Assembly: GCF_038039215.1 (NCBI RefSeq) | Contig: NZ_JBBPCL010000001.1 | Span: 372,001 to 436,000 of the forward strand | Direction: 5' to 3' | DNA length: 64,000 bases | Origin: Pseudonocardia sp. T1-2H | GTDB taxonomy: Bacteria > Actinomycetota > Actinomycetes > Mycobacteriales > Pseudonocardiaceae | In this document: positions 20,110-31,211 of the stretch, piece by piece | Numbering within the stretch: the stretch's first letter is position 1 | Layout of the letters: each line of letters starts with the position of its first letter | Notes under the pieces: generated by a model | Database searches by the model: none | Told to the model about the DNA's origin: nothing | Seen by the model: the letters and a program-made list of their open reading frames with translations, nothing else | Made by a program: the position numbers and the translations under genes

Positions 20110-21762
20110 GTGAGTCGGCAGAGTCTGGCGAAGGCTCACCAGAAGATCCAGGAACTCGCCTGGGAGCCGCAGTACCACGAGCCGTACATGAAGTACGGAA
20201 CCGACTACACCTTCCGCAAGGCTTCGAAGAAGGACCCGCTCAAGCAGGTGCTGCGGTCCTACTTCCCCATGCAGGAGGAGAAGGACCACCGCGTCTACGG
20301 TGCGTCCGACGGAGCGATCCGCGGGAACATGTTCCGCCAGGTCCAGGAGCGTTGGCTGGAGTGGCAGAAGCTGTTCCTGTCCATCATCCCGTTGCCGGAG
20401 ATCTCGGCGGCGCGGTCGATGCCGATGCTGTTCCACGTGGTTCCCAACCCGGAGCTGCACAACGGCCAGGCGATCCAGATGATCGACGAGGTACGGCACT
20501 CGACGATCCAGCAGAACCTCAAGCGCCTGTACATGAACAACTACATCGACCCGGCGGGCTTCAACAACAGCCTGCGCAACTTCCAGAGCGACTACTGCGG
20601 CACCATCGGCCGGCAGTTCGCCGAGGGGTTCATCACCGGTGACGCGATCACCGCGGCCAGCATCTACCTGACGATCGTCGCCGAGACGGCGTTCACGAAC
20701 ACGCTGTTCGTGGCCATGCCGGCCGAGGCCGCGGCGAACGGGGACTACCTGCTGCCCACGGTGTTCCACTCGGTCCAGTCCGACGAGTCGCGCCACATCT
20801 CCAACGGCTACGCCACGCTGCTGATGGCGCTGTCGGACGAGGACAACCGCCAGCTGCTCGAGCGCGACCTGCGCTACGCGTGGTGGAACAACCACCGCGT
20901 GGTGGACGCCGCCATCGGCACGTTCATCGAGTACGGCACCAAGGACCGGCGTAAGGACCGCGAGTCCTACGCCGAGATGTGGCGTCGCTGGATCTACGAC
21001 GACTACTACCGTTCCTACCTCGTCCCGCTCGAGAAGTACGGTCTGGTCATTCCTCATGACCTGATCGAGGAGTCCTGGAACCAGATCTGGAACAAGGGCT
21101 ACGTCCACGAGGTCGCGCAGTTCTTCGCCACCGGTTGGCTCGCCAACTACTGGCGCATCGACGCGATGACCGACGACGACTTCGAGTGGTTCGAGTACAA
21201 GTACCCGGGTTGGTACGACAAGTACGGCGCCTGGTGGGAGAACTACTCCCGCCTCGCCAAGCCGAACGGGCACAACCCGATCGTGTTCGAGGACGTCGAC
21301 TACGTCTACCCGGCCCGGTGCTGGACCTGCATGGTCCCGTGCCTGGTCCGCGAGGACATGGTCACCGCCGAGATCGACGGCATGCACCGGACGTACTGCC
21401 ACGAGGTCTGTCGCTGGACGGACGTCGAGGCCTTCCGGGGCACCTACCAGGGTCGCGAGACCCCGAACATGGGTCGTCTCGTCGGCAAGCGCGAGTGGGA
21501 GACGCTCTACCACGGCTGGAACTGGGCCGACGTCGTCTCCGACATGGGCTTCGTCCGCGACGACGGCAAGACCATGACGGCCCAGCCCCACCTCGACTTG
21601 GACCCCAAGAAGATGTGGACGCTGGACCACATGCGGCGGTGCCCCCCGCTGCAGAGCCCGAACGTGTTGTTCAACGAGATGAGCGACGCCGACCGCGCCG
21701 CTTACGTCGCTGACTACAACCGCCAGGGTCCCGCCGGACGCCCGGCGCCCTCGAGCGCCTGA
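20110..21762 (+). CDS. prmA: Soluble di-iron monooxygenase, hydroxylase alpha subunit (propane monooxygenase/MimA type)
   Basis: Large catalytic subunit of a group-5 soluble di-iron monooxygenase, 550 residues from a GTG at 20110 (GAGGAGACGAC upstream). All six carboxylate and histidine ligands are visible: E97 ([11 protein letters not shown]), E127 and H130 (MIDEVRH), E192 ([11 protein letters not shown]), and E226 and H229 (QSDESRH). The N-terminus [10 protein letters not shown] and [19 protein letters not shown] are typical of PrmA/Mim[10 protein letters not shown] cysteine cluster lies near residue 405. These enzymes hydroxylate propane, acetone, phenol or cyclic ethers; [11 protein letters not shown] differs from the sequence I expect in propane enzymes, so the substrate is open. 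It heads a four-gene operon in the order alpha, reductase, beta, coupling protein. Confidence 0.93.
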   Translation: MSRQSLAKAHQKIQELAWEPQYHEPYMKYGTDYTFRKASKKDPLKQVLRSYFPMQEEKDHRVYGASDGAIRGNMFRQVQERWLEWQKLFLSIIPLPEISAARSMPMLFHVVPNPELHNGQAIQMIDEVRHSTIQQNLKRLYMNNYIDPAGFNNSLRNFQSDYCGTIGRQFAEGFITGDAITAASIYLTIVAETAFTNTLFVAMPAEAAANGDYLLPTVFHSVQSDESRHISNGYATLLMALSDEDNRQLLERDLRYAWWNNHRVVDAAIGTFIEYGTKDRRKDRESYAEMWRRWIYDDYYRSYLVPLEKYGLVIPHDLIEESWNQIWNKGYVHEVAQFFATGWLANYWRIDAMTDDDFEWFEYKYPGWYDKYGAWWENYSRLAKPNGHNPIVFEDVDYVYPARCWTCMVPCLVREDMVTAEIDGMHRTYCHEVCRWTDVEAFRGTYQGRETPNMGRLVGKREWETLYHGWNWADVVSDMGFVRDDGKTMTAQPHLDLDPKKMWTLDHMRRCPPLQSPNVLFNEMSDADRAAYVADYNRQGPAGRPAPSSA

Positions 21763-21889
21763 GCGCGGGTCAGGCGAGGGGGGAGGGTCGGGTCCTCCGG
21801 TCCTCCCCCCGCCCCAACCGTGCCCTTCTCGGCACGGCCCGCGTTCGCGTGCCCCAATCCGACCCGCGCCCGGAATGAGGTGCTCTCCC

Positions 21890-22945
21890 TTGGGAGACAA
21901 ACACGTCGTACGGTTCGAACCCGTCGGCATCGAGATCGAGGTCGACGAGGACCAGACCATCCTCCGTGCGGCCGCCGAGCAGGGCGTGCAGCTCATGCAC
22001 GGCTGCAAGGAGGGCCAGTGCGCCGCCTGCAAGTCCTTCGTCCTCGAGGGTGAGGACATCGAGCTCGACAGCTACTCGACCTTCGCCCTCCCGGACTACG
22101 AGAAGGAGGAGGGCTCGACGCTTCTGTGCCGGGCCCACGCCTACGAGGACCTCACCATCGAGCTCCTCAACTACGACGAGGAGATCATCCGTTCCGGCCT
22201 GCCGCTGCGGAAGGGCACCGTGGAGGTCCTCGCGAACGACGAGGTCACCCACGACATGCGACACCTGCGGGTGAAGCTGCGCGAGCCGGACGAGATCAAG
22301 TTCTTCCCCGGCCAGTACATGGACTTCATGGTCCCCGGTACCGACCAGAGTCGCTCGTTCTCGATGGCCAACACGCCGAACCGGGACGGCGAGTTCGAGT
22401 TCGTCATCAAGATCTACCCGGACGGCCTGTTCTCCGAGTTCCTCGCCAATAAGGTCCAGGTCGGGGACATGCTCGAGGTCGAGGCCCCGTTCGGCACCTT
22501 CACGCTCCGGGAGAACCGGACGTCGAACATCATCTTCGTCGGCGGCGGTGCGGGCATGGCGCCCGTGCTCGGCCTGCTGAGGTCGATGGCCGAGCGCAAC
22601 GTCGAGCGCACGGCGACCTTCTACTACGGGGCCCGCACCGCGCGGGACCTGTGCTTCGAGGAGGAGCTGCGCGCGCTCGCCGAGAAGCTCCCCGGCTTCC
22701 GCTACATCCCGGCGCTCTCCGAGCCCGCCGAGGGTCAGCCGTGGGAGGGACACACGGGCCTCGTCACGGACGTGGTCAAGGCCAACGAATCCACATTGGA
22801 GGGAGCAGACGCCTACGTCTGCGGTCCGCCGCCGATGGTGGACGCGGCGATCGCGACGCTGAGCGCGCTCGGTGTGCGCGAGGAGAACATCTTCTACGAC
22901 AAGTTCACCACCACCGGTGAATCGGAAGGCGAGGACGGGCAGTGA
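21890..22945 (+). CDS. prmB: Monooxygenase reductase (2Fe-2S, FAD, NADH)
   Basis: Electron-transfer component feeding the di-iron hydroxylase, 351 residues. The N-terminal plant-type ferredoxin has C39, C44, C47 (HGCKEGQCAACKSF) and C80 (LLCRAH). The FAD domain has RSFSMANTP, and the NAD domain GGGAGMAPVLGLLRSM and YVCGPPPMVDAAI. I prefer the TTG at 21890 (MGDKHVVRFEPVG), which matches the family N-terminus, over the in-frame ATG at 21875, which has no ribosome site. The stop overlaps the start of the beta subunit gene (GTGA), indicating translational coupling. It lies 127 bases after the alpha gene, a gap with only a GC-rich inverted repeat near 21775-21815. Confidence 0.9.
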   Translation: MGDKHVVRFEPVGIEIEVDEDQTILRAAAEQGVQLMHGCKEGQCAACKSFVLEGEDIELDSYSTFALPDYEKEEGSTLLCRAHAYEDLTIELLNYDEEIIRSGLPLRKGTVEVLANDEVTHDMRHLRVKLREPDEIKFFPGQYMDFMVPGTDQSRSFSMANTPNRDGEFEFVIKIYPDGLFSEFLANKVQVGDMLEVEAPFGTFTLRENRTSNIIFVGGGAGMAPVLGLLRSMAERNVERTATFYYGARTARDLCFEEELRALAEKLPGFRYIPALSEPAEGQPWEGHTGLVTDVVKANESTLEGADAYVCGPPPMVDAAIATLSALGVREENIFYDKFTTTGESEGEDGQ

Positions 22946-24145
22946 CCACCACGGAATCCACGTCAGCAGCTGAGTCCGCACAGCCGGAACGCAGCGTCCC
23001 GAAACCCGTCTTCACCGACGCGGAGGCCGGCGCACGCACGTTCCCCGACTCGGGCGCAAGCGCCCGCCGCTACAACTACTACAAGCCGGCGAAGCGCAAG
23101 CAGACTCACTACGAGGACGTCACGGTCGACGTCCAGCCGGACCCGCGGCACTACCTGTCGCAGGGCTGGATCTACGGGTTCGCGGACGGCACCGCGGGAT
23201 ACCCGCTGACCTGGACGAAGCTCAAGGCGTGGGGCGTGGACCGGCCGGACCCCGAGCGCTTCCCCGGCTCCGGGGGCAAGGGCTACGAGTGGCCCGCCCA
23301 CGGCTGGCACGAGTTCCGTGACCCCAACGAGGAGTGGGAACTCACCTTCTACCGGTACAACGCCAACGTCGTCCGGCAGGTCAACCAGAACATCGAGAAC
23401 GCCCGCAACGCCAAGGCGTTCGCGCAGTGGACGCCGAACTGGATCCAGTTCGTCGAGCGCAACGTCGGCGCGTGGATGCACATCGAGCACATCCTCGGCC
23501 TTTACGTCTTCGCCGCGTGCAACCGCTCCGGCCCGACGAACATGCACAACACCGCGATGGCGGTGAACAGCATGCACAAGATCCGGTTCGCGCAGGACCT
23601 CGCGCTCTACAACCTCACGCTGACCGAGGAGGTCGAGGGCTTCGACGGCTCCGCGCACCTCGACGCGTGGAACAACGACGCCGAGTGGCAGGGCGTCCGC
23701 AAGGTCTGCGAGGCGATCACCGCCGTCGACGACGACTGGGGCGAGTCCATCTTCGCCGCGAACGTCGTGTTCGAGCCCCTGCTGGGTGAGCCTTCCGCTC
23801 CCAGCTGGTGATGCAGGCGGCCGCCGGCAACGGCGACTTCGTGACCCCGACCGTCATGGGTGCCGCCGAGTACGACTACGCCCAGCGCGACCTGCGCTGG
23901 ACCCAGGTCTGCTTCGGCCCGCTCACCCAGGACAAGGAGTTCGCGGCCCACAACAAGGAGCTCATGCAGGGCTGGCTGTCGCACTGGGTGCCCCAGGCGA
24001 TCGAGGCGGCCCGCACGCTCCAGCCCATCTGGTCGATGCCGGACGCGAAGCCCCCGCGCTTCGAGGACAGCCTCGACCACGCCAAGAACCGGTTCGCCGG
24101 AATCGTGACGGACCTCGGACTGGAGATCCCGAAGGAGCTGAACCA

Positions 24146-24149
<4 letters not shown>
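22942..24149 (+). CDS. prmC: Soluble di-iron monooxygenase, hydroxylase beta subunit, one frameshift
   Basis: Structural beta subunit of the hydroxylase, with a ferritin-like fold and no iron ligands, about 400 residues after repair. It starts at GTG 22942, overlapping the reductase stop. ARRYNYYKPAKRKQTHYEDVTVDVQPDP, WTPNWIQFVERNVGAWMHIEHILGLYVF and MHNTAMAVNSMHKIRFAQDLALYNL are characteristic. At 23791 the frame is lost (false stop at 23809-23811); one extra base there gives VFEPLLGELFRSQLVMQAAA and continues in the second frame to PTVMGAAEYDYAQRDL and the C-terminus EIPKELNQ. The coupling protein gene overlaps its end. Confidence 0.9.
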
Positions 24150-26354
<2,205 letters not shown>

Positions 26355-26374
26355 CCGCTCCGGAGATCACCCCG

Positions 26375-26409
26375 CGAGTCGGGGTATCGCGGTCGCCGAG
26401 TCGGGGTAT
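26375..26409 (+). promoter_or_regulatory. Two direct repeats CGAGTCGGGGTAT, 22 bp apart
   Basis: Identical 13-base copies at 26375-26387 and 26397-26409 lie between the chaperonin stop and the amidohydrolase start. A 22-bp period puts both on the same face of the helix, as expected for a pair of activator or repressor sites, and points to separate control of the amidohydrolase gene. Confidence 0.55.
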
Positions 26410-26438
26410 TCAGTAGGCCCGAACGGGGAGGTCCAGCC

Positions 26439-27555
26439 GTGTACGTGCACGACGGCGAGCGCTACCTGGTCGTCGACGCGCAGGTGCACGCCTGGGACGG
26501 CAGCGCGGCGAACCAGGCCTGCCCGGCCGGCGAGCAGTTCGTCGCCGATCTCCACCACCGCCACCGGGTCCTCGACCGCAGGCCACGCCCGCTTCCCGCC
26601 GACGAGTTCGAACGCGTCGGGGAGCGGGCGTTGGTCACGGACGTGTTCGGCTACGGGCACGTGGACCGCGCGGTGCTGCAGCCCCTCGGCCTGGGCGAGC
26701 TCTTCGTGCTCGGGTTCAGCCCGTCGGCCTGGCACGCCGAGCTGGCCGAGCCCCTGGGCGGGCGGCTCGTCGTCACCGGTGAGCTTCGATCCCGGTGCGG
26801 ACCGCGGCGTCTCCCGCGGCCTGACGGCCTGGGTGCGCCGGGACTCGTTGCGCGGGTTCGCGCTGGTCTCGGGCCGGCGCCCGGAGACGAGGATGGCGCT
26901 CGCCGAGTCGTGGATGCGCCGGGCACTGGCCCGGGGCGAGCAGGCGGGCGCGGGCGTCGTGCACATCGGGGTGGGGCCGGTGGCGCACCCGCCGCCCGGC
27001 GCGCCCGCCTGGGCCCATGCCGGCGTGCCCGATCGTCCGGCCCGCGCCGCCGGCCGGGCCCGCTGGCCGAGCTGGGCCGAGCCGGTCCGCGCCGGTTCCG
27101 CGCTGCCGGTCCGGGCCCGCAACGCCCGCCCGCTCCCCGCGGGCGGGTTCGACGCCACGGAGCTCCGGGTGCTCGCCGCCGCGCTGCCCCGGGTGAGGTT
27201 CGTCCTCGGCTCGGGCTGCCTGCCGACGGGGGTGCTGTGCCGGCTGGCGCGGCTGTCGAACGTGAACGTGCTGCTCACCGACGTCCTGGTGGCGATGCGG
27301 ACCCATGCGGGGGAGGCAGGTCCGGCCCTCGACGCGCTGCTGGCCGCGTTCGGCCCCGGGCGGCTCCTGTTCGGCAGCGGCTACCCGCTGGTGCGGCCGC
27401 AACGGCTGGTCGGCGAGGCGGTCGCCGCGCTGCGGGAGCGGGGCCTGGAACCGGGCGACGTCCAGGCCGTCATGGGGGCGAACGCGGCGGGCCTGTACCG
27501 GATCCCGGTGCCGGACGCGCTCGTCCTCGGTGGCCAGGCGGCGCGCGCCCGGTGA
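26439..27555 (+). CDS. Divergent amidohydrolase-like protein, metal site apparently lost, frameshifted
   Basis: About 370 residues from GTG 26439 with GGGGAGG upstream. The N-terminus YLVVDAQVHAWDGSAANQ corresponds to the D-S-H-M-H-Y-W-D start of the amidohydrolase_2 proteins found in prm/mim clusters, but the first metal histidine is Gln. The frame shifts near 26779-26785 (one extra base); VVTG then joins SFDPGADRGVSRG. Downstream, VVHIGVGPVAHPPP replaces the IHVHKGPT metal loop, and the end LFGSGYPLVRPQRLVGEAV plus ANAAGLYRIPVP keeps the family fold. I infer an inactive or repurposed homologue. The Arg/Ala-rich middle is unusual. Confidence 0.6.
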
Positions 27556-27564
27556 GGCACCTGA

Positions 27565-27591
27565 CGGCCCGGGCTCCGCGAGCCCGGGCCG
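27565..27591. terminator. Bidirectional hairpin between convergent genes
   Basis: Perfect 12-bp stem CGGCCCGGGCTC / GAGCCCGGGCCG with loop CGC, ten bases after the amidohydrolase stop and just downstream of the convergent MHS transporter gene. It has no T tract. Confidence 0.7.
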
Positions 27592-27604
27592 GCGCGGGTG
27601 AGGG

Positions 27605-29011
27605 TCAGCCGCTGGTCTTCTCGCCGTCCGTGGGGCTCGCGCCGGCGTCCGCCCCGACCGGTTCCCCGTCGGACACGTACTTGTCGGTGCCGGGGATGTT
27701 CGTCGGATGCTGGATCGAGAGCCTCGCCGTCTCCGGCATGATCAGGATCGGCACGATCGCGATCGCCGCCGCGGCCATCAGGTAGTACGCCGGGATCAGG
27801 TCGTTGCCGGTGCCCGCGATCAGCGCGGAGACGATCAGCGGCGCGGTGCCACCGAAGGCTGCGGTGGACGTCGAGTAACCGATCGAGAAGCCGCCGTAGC
27901 GGTTCCGGGTCGGGAACATCGCGGGCAGCGCCGAACCGATCGTGCCCAGCATCAGCAGCAGCAGACCGCCGAGGATCACCATGCCGACGATCACCGGGAA
28001 CACGCTCTTCATGCCCAGGAGCAGGAACGCCGGGACGGAGAGGACGAAGTACCCCACGGCGGACGTCATCAGCAACGGCTTGCGGCCCACCCGGTCCGAC
28101 AGCGCGCCGACCGGGCCGATCAGGCCCATCATCACGATCATGACGCCGATCAGGATGAGCAGCGCCTCGGTGTCGCTGATCTCCAGCACCTGCGTCAGGT
28201 ACGTCGGCATGTAGGTCAGCAGCATGTAGTCCGCGACGTTGAGCAGCACCACGAACCCGACGAGCTGCAGGATCTGCGGCCAGACGTTGGCGAGGACCTC
28301 CTTGAACGGCGACGCCGTCGTGGAGCCCGCGGCCTCCGCGGCCTGGAACGCAGGGGTGTCCTCCAGCCTGCTCCGCAGCCAGAAGCCGACCAGGCCCAGC
28401 GGACCGGCGATCAGGAACGGGATCCGCCAGCCCCAGCTGTTCAGGTCCTCCTCGGAGAGCCCGAGCTGGACCGCGGTGGCCAGGCCGGCACCGAGAACGG
28501 TGCCGAACAGCGTGCCGAACTCGAGGAACGAGCCCCAGAACCCGCGCCGCCTGTCCGGCGCGTACTCGGCGATGAACGTCGCCGCGCCGCCGTACTCGCC
28601 ACCCGTCGAGAAGCCCTGCACCAGCCGGCAGACCAGCAGCAGGATGGGTGCCCAGATCCCGATCGAGGCGTAGCTCGGGATCAGGCCGACGCAGAACGTC
28701 GCGCCGGACATCAGCAGGATCGTCACCGCGAGGACCTGGCGCCGGCCGAACCGGTCGCCCAGCGGCCCGAGCACGATCCCGCCGAGCGGGCGCAGCACGA
28801 ACGGGATCGCGATCCCCGCGAACACGAGGATCGTCGCCGCCGCGGGACTCGCCTCCGGGAAGAAGACGAATGCGATGACGGTGGCCAGGTAACCGTAGAT
28901 CCCGTAGTCGAACCACTCGATCGCGTTGCCCATCGCCGCGCCGGCGACGGCCCTGCGCACGGTCTTCTCGTCGGGCTGCTCGACTTTCGTATCGGTGCTG
29001 GCTTCGCTCAT
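27605..29011 (-). CDS. MHS-family metabolite:H+ symporter
   Basis: Major facilitator of the metabolite:H+ symporter (ProP/ShiA-like) group, 468 residues from ATG 29011; a GTG at 29014 is also possible. Diagnostic segments: GNAIEWFDYGIYGYLATVIAFVFFP (helix 1, typical of the group), LRPLGGIVLGPLGDRFGRRQVL (loop 2-3), VCRLVQGFSTGGEYGGAATFIAEYAP and GSFLEFGTLFGTVLGAGL. Members import proline, betaine, dicarboxylates or aromatic acids. Being convergent with the monooxygenase locus it is only a candidate partner; its substrate is unknown. Confidence 0.88.
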   Translation of the reverse strand: MSEASTDTKVEQPDEKTVRRAVAGAAMGNAIEWFDYGIYGYLATVIAFVFFPEASPAAATILVFAGIAIPFVLRPLGGIVLGPLGDRFGRRQVLAVTILLMSGATFCVGLIPSYASIGIWAPILLLVCRLVQGFSTGGEYGGAATFIAEYAPDRRRGFWGSFLEFGTLFGTVLGAGLATAVQLGLSEEDLNSWGWRIPFLIAGPLGLVGFWLRSRLEDTPAFQAAEAAGSTTASPFKEVLANVWPQILQLVGFVVLLNVADYMLLTYMPTYLTQVLEISDTEALLILIGVMIVMMGLIGPVGALSDRVGRKPLLMTSAVGYFVLSVPAFLLLGMKSVFPVIVGMVILGGLLLLMLGTIGSALPAMFPTRNRYGGFSIGYSTSTAAFGGTAPLIVSALIAGTGNDLIPAYYLMAAAAIAIVPILIMPETARLSIQHPTNIPGTDKYVSDGEPVGADAGASPTDGEKTSG

Positions 29012-29079
29012 CACGCCCCCTGGCTCGGTTGGTCGACCACGCTAGACGGGCGTTGCCGGGGCCGCAGGATGTGACCCGT

Positions 29080-30165
29080 TCACCCGGCCGGACTAGTCCC
29101 TCCAGCCGAGTGCCGATCGGGCCAACCGCCACTGACGGGCCGCAAGCCCGCGACCCCCGCGCTCCACACGTAGGTCCAGCACACCTCGCCTGTCTCCGGC
29201 ACCACCGCCCGGACGCGGACGTACTGCGGTCCCTCGTAGGCGTCGAGCCGGGGGAGCAGGGCGGCCGGGTCCCGGACCGGGACCGTCCAGCCGGGCACGC
29301 CCGGTCCGGGTTCCCGCAGCATGGCGGGGTAGCCGAAGCCGGTGTCCAGCAGCGTCCCGGGCAGCGCGGCCCGCTGCGGTTCACCGGCCAGTTCGGGGGC
29401 GAGGAGCCCCCACGCCCGTCCGCCCGGCTGCAGCGACCCGTAGACGAACAGCCGCGCCGGCCAGTCCTCCGGCGCGGGGTTCCCCTCGACGGTCGTGGCG
29501 TCCAGCCCGTCGCCCGGGCCGGGTTCGCCCGCCAGCGCCCGCGCCGCGCTCTGGCCGACGGCCGAGCAGGGCACTCTCGCCCCGTCGACCAGCAGCGGGC
29601 GCCGGATCTCGGCCCGGCCCAGGTAGGCGAGGACGTCGTCGAGCACCGCGCCGTCCTCGGTCGTCACCGTGCCGGTGTGCAGCCGCGCGAGCCGGTAGCG
29701 GCCGGACCCGCGGCCCTCGCACACGTCCAGGACGTCCAGCTGCCGCCTGGTCGCGAACCACACCGAGTGCTCCTCGCGCGTCCCGGGCGCGGCCGCGAGG
29801 ACCGCCGGCCGCTGGTCGTCGACGACGCGCAGGCCGTGCGCCCACACCGCCGAGACGTCCTCGGTGCGCGCCCGCAGCACCACGACCGGCCCGCGCAGCC
29901 CGAGCTCGCGCCGCAGCCAGCTGATCTTCGACGGGTTGCGGTTCGACCCGTAGGTCAGCACCGGCATGCGCCCGGCCAGCGTCGGCGATTCCCGCTCGGC
30001 CAGCCAGGCGTCGAGGTCCGTGCCGTCCCCGCCGGTGCGCCAGCCCGAGCGGGCCGACGCGTCGTGGACCAGCGGGTACCCGGCGCCGTCGTCGTGCACG
30101 TAGGACGTGGGCGGCACCGCTCCCGGGTACGGGACCGCGGGGTACGCCGCGTCCGGCCACGTCAT
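29080..30165 (-). CDS. Tandem gamma-glutamylcyclotransferase-fold protein
   Basis: A 361-residue protein from ATG 30165 with GGAGGGACC upstream. Two YGS-type motifs are visible: PVLTYGSNRNPSKISWL at about residue 70 with HSVWFATRRQLDVLDVCEG after it, and RLFVYGSLQPGGRAWGLLAPE at about 250 followed by GTLLDTGFGYPAML and LPRLDAYEGPQYVRVRAVV with the catalytic-type acidic E. So two GGCT/AIG2 domains appear fused. The C-terminal half looks like an active cyclotransferase; the N-terminal one lacks the classic YEG glutamate context but has DVCEG. Substrate is unknown. It is divergent from mtnA. Confidence 0.7.
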   Translation of the reverse strand: MTWPDAAYPAVPYPGAVPPTSYVHDDGAGYPLVHDASARSGWRTGGDGTDLDAWLAERESPTLAGRMPVLTYGSNRNPSKISWLRRELGLRGPVVVLRARTEDVSAVWAHGLRVVDDQRPAVLAAAPGTREEHSVWFATRRQLDVLDVCEGRGSGRYRLARLHTGTVTTEDGAVLDDVLAYLGRAEIRRPLLVDGARVPCSAVGQSAARALAGEPGPGDGLDATTVEGNPAPEDWPARLFVYGSLQPGGRAWGLLAPELAGEPQRAALPGTLLDTGFGYPAMLREPGPGVPGWTVPVRDPAALLPRLDAYEGPQYVRVRAVVPETGEVCWTYVWSAGVAGLRPVSGGWPDRHSAGGTSPAG

Positions 30166-30248
30166 CGAGCGGTCCCTCCGGGAGATCGGGCGGGAAGAAC
30201 CGGCGAATCCTCGCACGACGGCCCGGACCGACCGGTTACGGTCGGCAG

Positions 30249-31211
30249 GTGTTGCCTCGAACGATCGACTGGCGGGACGGGGCGATCACCCTCGTCGACC
30301 AGACCGCGCTCCCCGAGCTCCGGACCGTCACGATCGGGACGGTCGAGGAGCTGGTCGAGGCGATCCGCGGGCTGGTGGTGCGGGGTGCGCCGGCGCTCGG
30401 CGTGGCCGGGGCCCTCGGGGTCGCGCTGGCCGCCCGGACGCTCGACGGAGCCGCCCTCGCCGCCGCGGCCGAGCGGATCGCCGCCGCCCGGCCCACCGCC
30501 GTCAACCTTCGGTGGGCGGTGGAGCGGGCCCTCGCGGCCGGGCCCGACGGCGCGCTCGCCGAGGCCCTCGCGATCCGGGACGCGGACATCGCCTCCTGCC
30601 ACGCGATCGGCCGCCGGGGCGCGGACCTGCTGGCGGAGCTCTGCGAGCCGCGGCCGTTGCGCATCCACACGCACTGCAACGCCGGGGCGCTGGCCTGCGT
30701 CGAGTGGGGCACGGCGCTCGGGGTGGTCCGGGACCTGCACGCGGACGGCCGGCTGGAACTGGTGGTCGCGGACGAGACCCGGCCGTTGCTGCAGGGCTCG
30801 CGGATCACCGCCGTGGAGCTCGCCGAGCTGGGGGTACCGCACCGGATGGTCGTCGACGGGGCGGCGGCCTCGATCGTCGCGCGGGGGCTGGTGGACGCGG
30901 TGGTCGTCGGCGCGGACCGGATCGCCGCGAACGGGGACGTCGCCAACAAGATCGGCACGTATCCGCTCGCGCTCGCCGCGGCCCGGGCCGGGATCCCGTT
31001 CCTGGTCGCGGCGCCCGAGTCGACCGTCGACCCCGCGACCGCGGACGGCACGCAGATCGAGATCGAGGAACGCGCGGGAGACGAGGTACTGGCCCTCGGC
31101 GGCCGGCGGACGGCCCCCGCCGGCGCCGACGCCTGGAACCCGGCCTTCGACGTGACGCCGGCGGATCTGGTGACGGCGATCGTGACCGAGGAGCGGACCT
31201 GGCGGCCATGA
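30249..31211 (+). CDS. mtnA: Methylthioribose-1-phosphate isomerase
   Basis: Aldose-ketose isomerase of the methionine salvage pathway, converting 5-methylthioribose-1-phosphate to the ribulose form; 320 residues from GTG 30249. The family marks are VVRGAPALGVAGALGVALA, LRWAVERAL, HTHCNAGALACVEWGTALGVV (catalytic Cys region), ADETRPLLQGSRITA, VVVGADRIAANGDVANKIGTYPLA (catalytic Asp) and VAAPESTVD. No other salvage gene (mtnB, C, D, K) is near. Its stop overlaps the ATG of the MFS gene, so the two are translationally coupled. Confidence 0.92.
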   Translation: MLPRTIDWRDGAITLVDQTALPELRTVTIGTVEELVEAIRGLVVRGAPALGVAGALGVALAARTLDGAALAAAAERIAAARPTAVNLRWAVERALAAGPDGALAEALAIRDADIASCHAIGRRGADLLAELCEPRPLRIHTHCNAGALACVEWGTALGVVRDLHADGRLELVVADETRPLLQGSRITAVELAELGVPHRMVVDGAAASIVARGLVDAVVVGADRIAANGDVANKIGTYPLALAAARAGIPFLVAAPESTVDPATADGTQIEIEERAGDEVLALGGRRTAPAGADAWNPAFDVTPADLVTAIVTEERTWRP

